Positions 7,052 to 11,280 of a DNA stretch of 11,280 nucleotides are shown piece by piece. The notes beneath the pieces are model-generated. The model was not told the DNA's origin. It saw only the letters and a list, made by a program, of their open reading frames with translations, and ran no database searches. The stretch comes from Bacteroidales bacterium. GTDB lineage: Bacteria; Bacteroidota; Bacteroidia; Bacteroidales; UBA1402. The position numbers and the translations under genes were made by a program. The number at the start of each line of letters is the position of its first letter. Within the stretch, counting starts at the first letter, position 1. Where the stretch lies: NCBI GenBank assembly GCA_023230125.1, contig JALNXZ010000030.1, forward strand, positions 1-11,280, written 5' to 3'.

Positions 7052-8080
7052 TTATATTTTTGTTTCTTCCAGCAAAACACTCATTCCAGGACGTAATCCT
7101 TCGATTTTCAAAGTCGGTTTGGCCCTTACTTCAAAAGTCTTGACATCAAATTGACCGGTAGTCTTTGTGGCTTTCCAGGTGGCATAGCTTCCAAGAGCTT
7201 TGATATATGTGATTTTGAAGTTGAATTTATTGTTTCCAATAGCAGGTACAGATACCTTGATTCCCTGACCAATGGTAAAATCCTTAAGCTGGTCTTCCCG
7301 TACGTTGAACGTAATCCAGCAGTTATTGAGGTCTACAATAGACATGATTGGTGCACCTTGGCCAACCAATTCCCCTTGTTTCGGATATATCTCAGAGATT
7401 TCTCCGCTGATTGGTGCAGTCAGTTTTATTTCAGACATATATGCTTCTACTTCAGAAACGGCTCCATGCGCACGCGCAACCAATGCTTTTGCTGAAAGTT
7501 TATCTTCTTTTTGAGCACCATTCTTTGCCATCTGGTATTGGCTTCTTGCTGCCTTTTCAGTTGCAGAGGCAGCTTTATACTGGGCTTCTGCTTCATCAAA
7601 TTTCTGAGCAGGAATCACATCGTTCTTAAATAGATTCTCAGCTCTTTTATAAGTTTTCTCGGCAAAATCCAGTCCTACTTTTGCTTTTTGCCATAATTCA
7701 TAAGTACCCTCGATCTGTTCATTGCGGGCTCCTTTTATAGCCTTTTGGTCTTGAGCCATAGCTGCATTTTCAGCGGCTTCTGCCTGTGCCAGTTTTGCAT
7801 AAAGTTCAGGTGAACTGAGGAAAACCAAAGTATCTCCTTCATTCACATAATTACCTTCTTCTACTTTGAGCTTCAGAATTCTGGCCGGTATTTTCCCGGA
7901 AATTCTGACTTCATTGGCATCGACCTCTCCCTGAATAGTTTCGGATTCAGGTTTCATGATGACCCATCCAATAACAGAAATCAATATCACAACAACCAAA
8001 AATGTGATTAAACCAATGATAAGATTGGTCCTGTTTTTTCTTAAAGTGGCCTTTGAAAGGCCTTTTACGCTGTTTTCCAT
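7052..8080 (-). CDS. HlyD/EmrA-family periplasmic adaptor (membrane fusion protein)
   Basis: Adaptors of this family are anchored in the inner membrane and bridge an inner-membrane pump to a TolC-type channel. The 342-residue product has a basic N-terminus and one membrane anchor at about 20-42. The first half of the lipoyl-like domain follows at about 49-88 (ISGKIPARILKLKVEEGNYVNEGD), then a long Ala/Glu/Lys-rich helical hairpin at about 92-218. The second lipoyl half begins with TAPISGEISEIYPKQGELV (221-239) and leads into the beta-barrel domain (VDLNNCWITFNVREDQL). The C-terminal LRPGMSVLL is the usual RPGM element of the family. The gene lies 24 bp after the tolC-like gene and 9 bp before permease 1. 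The order fits one operon for one tripartite exporter. Confidence 0.92.
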   Translation of the reverse strand: MENSVKGLSKATLRKNRTNLIIGLITFLVVVILISVIGWVIMKPESETIQGEVDANEVRISGKIPARILKLKVEEGNYVNEGDTLVFLSSPELYAKLAQAEAAENAAMAQDQKAIKGARNEQIEGTYELWQKAKVGLDFAEKTYKRAENLFKNDVIPAQKFDEAEAQYKAASATEKAARSQYQMAKNGAQKEDKLSAKALVARAHGAVSEVEAYMSEIKLTAPISGEISEIYPKQGELVGQGAPIMSIVDLNNCWITFNVREDQLKDFTIGQGIKVSVPAIGNNKFNFKITYIKALGSYATWKATKTTGQFDVKTFEVRAKPTLKIEGLRPGMSVLLEETKI

Positions 8081-8104
8081 ACGAACGTTATTTTATTTTT
8101 ATTT

Positions 8105-9574
8105 TTAATTCAGGATTCCGAGAGCTTTCTGTAAATATACCTGACAAAGCTGGACGTTTATCTGTGCATCGACATCTTCTGAGTTAGCCTTCAGCCATGC
8201 TGTCTGTGCTTCCATCAGTGTTGATGAAGCGACTGTGCCTTCTTTGAAGCCAATAGTAGCATATTTCAGGTTTTCTTCAGCTTTGATTTTATTGTAGGTG
8301 GTCATCTTTGCCTTCTTTGAAGCCTCTGATATTTTAAATCTTGCCTGAGTGAGATCAAGCTTGATTTTTTCTTTGGCGTCATCCAGTTTATATTGGGCTA
8401 TGTTTTTTTCGTTTTCTGAAACCCGAAATGTATGTATACGCTCTCCCCAGTGAAAAATCGGTACATTTGCCACGACACCAATCTGCCATTGTCCGCTGAA
8501 TTCCTTTTCGTACCCGTTGTACATATTTGGGTTTGTTGTTAAATAGCCGGCTGTCAGGCCAATGTTTGGTAAGAATCTTGACAACTGTATCTTTTCATTT
8601 GATTTTGCAATAGCAACCATGTTATTAAGACTTTTTATCTCATAACGTCTTTCTATGGTTGCGTCATCATTATCTGTCGCAGAAACAGTATTTTGAGGCA
8701 GTGAGTTTATCTTTTCGTCTGTAAGCTGAAAATCGTTGTCAAGAGGAAGTCCACATTGCTGGCATAATGCCATCCTTGACAATGACAAACCGTCCTGAAC
8801 CTGTAACAGTGACATTTCTGCTTCATTCAGTTTAACTTTTACTGATAGTCCGTCTGATTTTGTAGCGACGCCAAAGTCGATAGATTTTGATACATCATTA
8901 TCAAGTTTATGAAGGAGCTCCACATAACTTCTTGCAAGCTTTTCCTTATTGACCAATGAAACGACACGCCAATATGCAGCATCCGTATTAAAAATGGTTT
9001 CAGATGTCTGACCTTCATATTGTGCTTCAGCAATGTGCTTTGAACTTTCAGCAATCCTGTTCAGCTCACGAATTTTGCCACCCATAAACAAAGGTTGTGT
9101 CATCAATATCGATCCAGCCCAAACATTGTGTGTGTCAAATTCGAAGGCATCTTTTGGAATATATGCGTAATTGTCCCATTGGATTTTCTCCGGATTGATA
9201 GTTGGATCAAAAGGTGTACCGTTTACATCCACGGGTACAAAGGAGCCATTGTATTCTATTCCTTTTACTGATTTTGTAAAATCAGGGACACCGTTCGTTG
9301 TCGCATAAATAGGCAAATATTGGTCAGCTCCCAACAATGAAATATTCTTCTGATTATGCACATAACCACCGTTTGCAGAAAAATTCGGCAAATATTGTGT
9401 TCTGGCAGCCTTTCTCAGACTGTTAGCCGCCTTTACATTTTCATTCGCAATCAGCAAATCCTTATTGTGTTTTATAGCCATCTGTCTGCAATCACTTAAA
9501 CTATAAAGGGTTTGGGATTGCAACTGTAAGCTTGTGAGCGTAATTGTCACAATGAATAAAATGAATCGTTTCAT
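8105..9574 (-). CDS. TolC-family outer-membrane efflux protein
   Basis: This would be the outer-membrane channel of the exporter. The 489-residue product starts with a signal peptide (MKRFILFIVTITLTSLQLQSQ); there is no cysteine at the cleavage site, so it is not a lipoprotein. Two outer-membrane-efflux-protein repeats follow, rich in long helices: DCRQMAIKHNKDLLIANENVKAA opens the first (about 28-50), and the second holds ERRYEIKSLNNMVAIAKSN and a C-terminal FKEGTVASSTLMEAQTAWLKA segment typical of the family. Residues about 79-146 form an extended stretch between the first strands, rich in Pro, Asn, Asp and Tyr, which probably makes a long surface loop. The ATG at 9574 is chosen because the signal peptide begins there. 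It lies 113 bp downstream of marR and 24 bp upstream of the adaptor gene. Confidence 0.93.
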   Translation of the reverse strand: MKRFILFIVTITLTSLQLQSQTLYSLSDCRQMAIKHNKDLLIANENVKAANSLRKAARTQYLPNFSANGGYVHNQKNISLLGADQYLPIYATTNGVPDFTKSVKGIEYNGSFVPVDVNGTPFDPTINPEKIQWDNYAYIPKDAFEFDTHNVWAGSILMTQPLFMGGKIRELNRIAESSKHIAEAQYEGQTSETIFNTDAAYWRVVSLVNKEKLARSYVELLHKLDNDVSKSIDFGVATKSDGLSVKVKLNEAEMSLLQVQDGLSLSRMALCQQCGLPLDNDFQLTDEKINSLPQNTVSATDNDDATIERRYEIKSLNNMVAIAKSNEKIQLSRFLPNIGLTAGYLTTNPNMYNGYEKEFSGQWQIGVVANVPIFHWGERIHTFRVSENEKNIAQYKLDDAKEKIKLDLTQARFKISEASKKAKMTTYNKIKAEENLKYATIGFKEGTVASSTLMEAQTAWLKANSEDVDAQINVQLCQVYLQKALGILN

Positions 9575-9656
9575 CCGAAATTTAAATTTTGATTATGGCA
9601 AAATCCATAAAAAAGTTTTGAAATCATGATTAATAACCTTTGTTTTCATAAAATAA

Positions 9657-9670
9657 GTTGTTGATGCAAC
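9657..9670. promoter_or_regulatory. Candidate MarR operator B, between marR and the tolC-like gene
   Basis: On the minus strand this reads GTTGCATCAACAAC. The end arms GTTG and CAAC are symmetric, and 12 of 14 bases match the palindrome at 10195-10208 upstream of marR. It begins 18 bp after the marR stop codon and 83 bp before the tolC-like ATG. A perfect 10-bp palindrome AATCATGATT (9622-9631) lies further downstream in the same gap. No full TAnnTTTG box is seen in this gap; TTATTTTATG right beside the site is the closest. Operator function is inferred. Confidence 0.5.
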
Positions 9671-9687
9671 TAAATATTAAAATTTTT

Positions 9688-10128
9688 TTATTCAAGGTTT
9701 CTGAAAATTTTTTTAAGCAGACTTTCACCAATTCTTACTTCCTCTTCGGTAAGCCCTTGCAAGGCTATCTTCATTATCTGCAATGCAATATTTTTCGCTT
9801 TCATATGGATTGCCATTCCTGCCTTAGTAATGTATATAATATTGTTGCGCTTGTCTCTTTTATCTGCAAGGCGGGCAATTAAAGAACGTTTCTCAAGATT
9901 ATCAAGCAGTCTTGTAATGCTTGGCTTATCTTTGTAAGTGCTAATGGCAAGCTCATTCTGAGTGATACCATCCTTAAAGGACAGATTCAATAAAACGACC
10001 CATTGTTCAGGAGTAATTGCAATGTCGTGGGCTCTGAAGTCCTTATAAAAACGTCTGTTGATGGCTGTGGTTGCACGTCCGTTAAGTACACTGAAAAGTA
10101 CTTCTCTGTCAATATTGGTTTCATCCAT
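9688..10128 (-). CDS. MarR-family transcriptional regulator
   Basis: The 146-residue product fits the usual MarR length. These dimeric winged-helix proteins usually repress their own operon and release DNA when a small ligand or oxidant is sensed. The N-terminal helices (about 5-35) would help dimerise. The winged helix covers about 37-105: ITPEQWVVLLNLSFKDGITQNELA, the recognition helix KPSITRLLDNLEKRSLIAR (68-86), and the wing ADKRDKRNNIIYIT (88-101). The C-terminal helix ends in EEEVRIGESLLKKIFRNLE. There are no cysteines, so redox sensing of the OhrR type is unlikely. The gene leads the export cluster on the same strand, and palindromic sites flank it on both sides, which points to autoregulation and control of the pump. 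The ligand cannot be read from the sequence. Confidence 0.93.
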   Translation of the reverse strand: MDETNIDREVLFSVLNGRATTAINRRFYKDFRAHDIAITPEQWVVLLNLSFKDGITQNELAISTYKDKPSITRLLDNLEKRSLIARLADKRDKRNNIIYITKAGMAIHMKAKNIALQIMKIALQGLTEEEVRIGESLLKKIFRNLE

Positions 10129-10156
10129 GATATACCTTTTAAAAACCCACTTTTAT

Positions 10157-10171
10157 ATCACCTTGTGTGAT
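10157..10171. promoter_or_regulatory. Short inverted repeat in the marR leader
   Basis: ATCAC (10157-10161) and GTGAT (10167-10171) form an inverted repeat with a 5-bp spacer, extended by one more A/T pair on each side. It lies about 30-45 bp before the marR ATG, inside the predicted transcript. It could be a second protein site or a small hairpin near the ribosome entry region, and it differs in sequence from the GTTG/CAAC sites. Confidence 0.3.
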
Positions 10172-10194
10172 AAATAATTTATACAATTCGGATA

Positions 10195-10208
10195 GTTGCA
10201 TATACAAC
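10195..10208. promoter_or_regulatory. Candidate MarR operator A, at the marR promoter
   Basis: GTTGCATATACAAC is a 14-bp palindrome with one mismatched pair. It begins just downstream of the marR -7 element, covering the likely transcription start, where a bound repressor would block initiation. The length, symmetry and TTGC half-site resemble known MarR-family operators. A near copy lies at 9657-9670. The half-site AGTTGCAT also occurs at 10324-10331. Confidence 0.55.
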
Positions 10209-10211
10209 GAT

Positions 10212-10220
10212 GCAAATATA
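10212..10220 (-). promoter_or_regulatory. Putative marR operon promoter, -7 element
   Basis: The minus strand reads TATATTTGC, a full match to TAnnTTTG, 83 bp before the marR ATG. No clear TTTG box is seen about 20 bp upstream. The element overlaps an AT-rich inverted repeat (ATAATAT at 10218-10224, ATATTAT at 10229-10235), which in such AT-rich DNA may be chance. The adjacent palindrome at 10195-10208 supports this as the regulated promoter. Confidence 0.5.
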
Positions 10221-10356
10221 ATATGACTATATTATTCTTGGTTATTATAGAAATGTTTTTTAATATTGTTTAACAGATTGTAGGCAAAGTATAAACTTGT
10301 AAACAATTTTTCGACAAAAGTTAAGTTGCATTTGTATGATGGCTCAATCTTTAAAG

Positions 10357-10390
10357 CTTGCTGAATTCTTATTTTTTATCCGTAATTTTG
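10357..10390 (+). promoter_or_regulatory. Putative promoter of the DUF3467 gene
   Basis: TAATTTTG at 10383-10390 matches TAnnTTTG exactly, and CTTG at 10357-10360 lies 22 bp upstream as a partial -33 box. Transcription would start near 10397. That is just past the first in-frame ATG (10395), which makes the ATG at 10476 the better start and leaves a leader of about 80 nt. Confidence 0.5.
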
Positions 10391-10475
10391 AGGCATGTCA
10401 AAAACAATTCCTGGAATACTGCTTGAAAGGTTTCCAAAGGGAGTTATTAATCCGAACATTTTCATATTTATAATC

Positions 10476-10796
10476 ATGGAAAAACAAAACGAACCAAATC
10501 AATTGAACATCGAACTGAGCGAAGAAGTTGCTCAGGGTATTTATTCCAATCTGGCTGTCATCTCACATTCAAGCTCCGAATTTATAGTTGATTTTATACG
10601 CCTGATGCCAGGTATTCCCAAGGCTAAAGTTCAATCCCGCATCATACTGACTCCAGAACATGCCAAACGTCTGCTGTCTGCATTGCAAGAAAATATTGCA
10701 AAATTCGAGAGTCAATTTGGTAAAATCAATAAACCGGTTGGAAACGGCAACACATTTATGCCGCCCATTATTGGTTTTGGTGGCGGCGAAGCATAA
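10476..10796 (+). CDS. DUF3467 domain protein, function unknown
   Basis: This is a small soluble protein of 106 residues from the ATG at 10476. The core (about 9-80: LNIELSEEVAQGIYSNLAVISHSSSEFIVDFIRLMPGIPKAKV, then RIILTPEHAKRLLSALQENIAKFE) is recognised as DUF3467. No signal peptide or membrane segment is present. The tail is Gly/Pro-rich (PPIIGFGGGEA). The frame runs back to an ATG at 10395, but the extra 27 residues include a hydrophobic FIFIF run unlike the family, and the promoter motif ends at 10390. The MEKQNEPNQLNIEL start agrees with what I recall of Bacteroidetes homologues, which usually sit between rpoC and rpsL. Here rpsL follows but rpoC does not precede. The link to ribosomal and polymerase genes suggests a housekeeping role; its function is unknown to me. 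Confidence 0.85.
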   Translation: MEKQNEPNQLNIELSEEVAQGIYSNLAVISHSSSEFIVDFIRLMPGIPKAKVQSRIILTPEHAKRLLSALQENIAKFESQFGKINKPVGNGNTFMPPIIGFGGGEA

Positions 10797-10829
10797 TCTC
10801 GTGGTTTAATAAATCTTTGATTATTTTAG

Positions 10830-10864
10830 AATTCACGAAAAATAAGGTCGTTTTTTCGTGAATT
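10830..10864 (+). terminator. Hairpin after the DUF3467 gene, probable terminator
   Basis: AATTCACGAAAAA (10830-10842) and TTTTTCGTGAATT (10852-10864) form a perfect 13-bp stem with a 9-nt loop, 34 bp past the stop codon. The T-run is inside the right arm, and the following ATTTTCT is also T-rich. The stem has few G/C pairs but is long and perfect. It would separate the DUF3467 transcript from the rpsL promoter. Confidence 0.6.
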
Positions 10865-10870
10865 ATTTTC

Positions 10871-10879
10871 TACATTTGC
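10871..10879 (+). promoter_or_regulatory. Possible upstream rpsL promoter, -7 element
   Basis: TACATTTGC matches TAnnTTTG fully and lies about 140 bp before rpsL. No clear -33 box is present, and the -33 region would fall inside the preceding hairpin. It may be a second promoter for the ribosomal genes or a chance match. Confidence 0.25.
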
Positions 10880-10919
10880 CCCCGCTTTCAGTTCGAGATT
10901 ACTTTTTTTTCGATATGCC

Positions 10920-10951
10920 CTTGGTTTATTGAAAAAAAGGCGTAATTTTGC
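10920..10951 (+). promoter_or_regulatory. Putative rpsL (str operon) promoter
   Basis: CTTG (10920-10923) and TAATTTTGC (10943-10951) are 19 bp apart, the best-spaced -33/-7 pair in the window. Transcription would start near 10957, leaving an A-rich leader of about 60 nt with no Shine-Dalgarno stretch. A-rich leaders of this sort are usual for highly translated Bacteroidetes genes. Confidence 0.6.
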
Positions 10952-11019
10952 AGTCCTTTTTTGGGATAAAAAGTGAAAGTATATTATTAAGTATATCATA
11001 AAAAGTAAAAATTTCTAAA

Positions 11020-11280
11020 ATGCCTACAATTCAGCAATTAGTAAGAAAAGGAAGGTCTAAGCAAACGGATAAGAGCAAGTCTCCGGCCTTGAATTCTTGT
11101 CCGCAAAGACGTGGCGTTTGTGTGCGTGTGTACACGACGACACCGAAGAAACCAAACTCAGCGATGCGTAAGGTGGCCAGAGTACGTTTGACCAATACAA
11201 AGGAAGTGAACAGCTACATTCCGGGAGAAGGTCACAACTTACAGGAACACTCTATTGTGCTTGTACGTGGTGGTCGTGTA
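11020..11280 (+). CDS. rpsL: 30S ribosomal protein S12, 3' end outside window
   Basis: S12 sits at the decoding centre of the 30S subunit and helps control accuracy. The ATG at 11020 opens 87 codons that reach the right edge with no stop. The sequence MPTIQQLVRKGRSK, PALNSCPQRRGVCVRVYTTTPKKPNSAMRK, then EGHNLQEHSIVLVRGGRV is unmistakably S12. Lys43 (first Lys of TPKKPNS, E. coli numbering with Met) is the wild-type residue at a classic streptomycin-resistance site. The other site, Lys88, would be the first codon beyond the edge. About 40 residues are missing. The gene is expected to lead rpsG and fusA. Confidence 0.97.
   Translation, partial: MPTIQQLVRKGRSKQTDKSKSPALNSCPQRRGVCVRVYTTTPKKPNSAMRKVARVRLTNTKEVNSYIPGEGHNLQEHSIVLVRGGRV

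Larger units (their letters stand above)
10129..10475. other. Divergent intergenic control region between marR and the DUF3467 gene
   Basis: This 347-bp stretch holds no supported gene. From left to right it contains the marR leader with a short inverted repeat, the candidate operator and marR promoter, an AT-rich spacer with a lone AGTTGCAT half-site at 10324-10331, and the rightward promoter of the DUF3467 gene with its leader of about 80 nt. An in-frame ATG at 10395 inside it is judged not to be the gene start. Confidence 0.6.

Noticed and set aside
7151..7629. Plus-strand open frames across the adaptor gene
   Set aside because: They are shadows of the Ala/Glu-rich adaptor reading frame on the minus strand; no recognisable protein.
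9658..9882. Plus-strand open frame of 74 codons
   Set aside because: It overlaps the end of marR on the opposite strand, has no promoter or family resemblance, and its start lies inside candidate operator B.
1..11280. CRISPR array, phage or plasmid functions
   Set aside because: No regularly spaced repeats, integrase, transposase, replication or conjugation gene was found in the window.

Overview
The window looks like chromosomal DNA from a member of the Bacteroidales. This rests on AT-rich sequence, genes with no Shine-Dalgarno stretch, repeated upstream motifs of the Bacteroidetes sigma-ABfr type (TAnnTTTG, often with a TTG-like box 19-22 bp before it), a Rho factor with a very long low-complexity insert, and a DUF3467 gene next to rpsL. 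Genus and species cannot be fixed from the sequence alone. No mobile-element gene, CRISPR array, tRNA or rRNA was recognised.

Layout. 1-693 (minus): the first 231 codons of pheS, running off the left edge. 783-2129 (plus): tilS, divergent from pheS across an 89-bp gap. 2251-4410 (plus): rho, ending at a clear hairpin terminator. 4411-4653: a convergent intergenic stretch with three separate inverted repeats. 4654-10128 (minus): a five-gene cluster transcribed in the order marR regulator, TolC-type outer-membrane protein, HlyD/EmrA-type periplasmic adaptor, ABC-2 permease 1, ABC-2 permease 2. 10129-10475: a divergent control region. 10476-10796 (plus): a small DUF3467 protein. 11020-11280 (plus): the first 87 codons of rpsL, cut by the right edge.

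How it works together. The housekeeping genes serve translation (pheS, tilS, rpsL) and transcription termination (rho). The minus-strand cluster is the accessory part. Its products would form a tripartite envelope-spanning export system: two inner-membrane permeases, an adaptor and an outer-membrane channel, probably under a MarR-family repressor. Two near-identical 14-bp palindromes, one at the marR promoter and one between marR and the tolC-like gene, are good candidates for its operators. The cluster contains no ABC ATPase, and it is closed by rho downstream and by a divergent gene upstream, so its energy source is the main open question. The other notable point is the roughly 290-residue disordered insert in Rho, with an AT-hook-like motif and a Gln/Asn-rich tract.

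Two genes cut by the window edges (pheS, rpsL) were read directly from the sequence. Two starts were moved inward: permease 2 to an ATG at 5856, and DUF3467 to an ATG at 10476.
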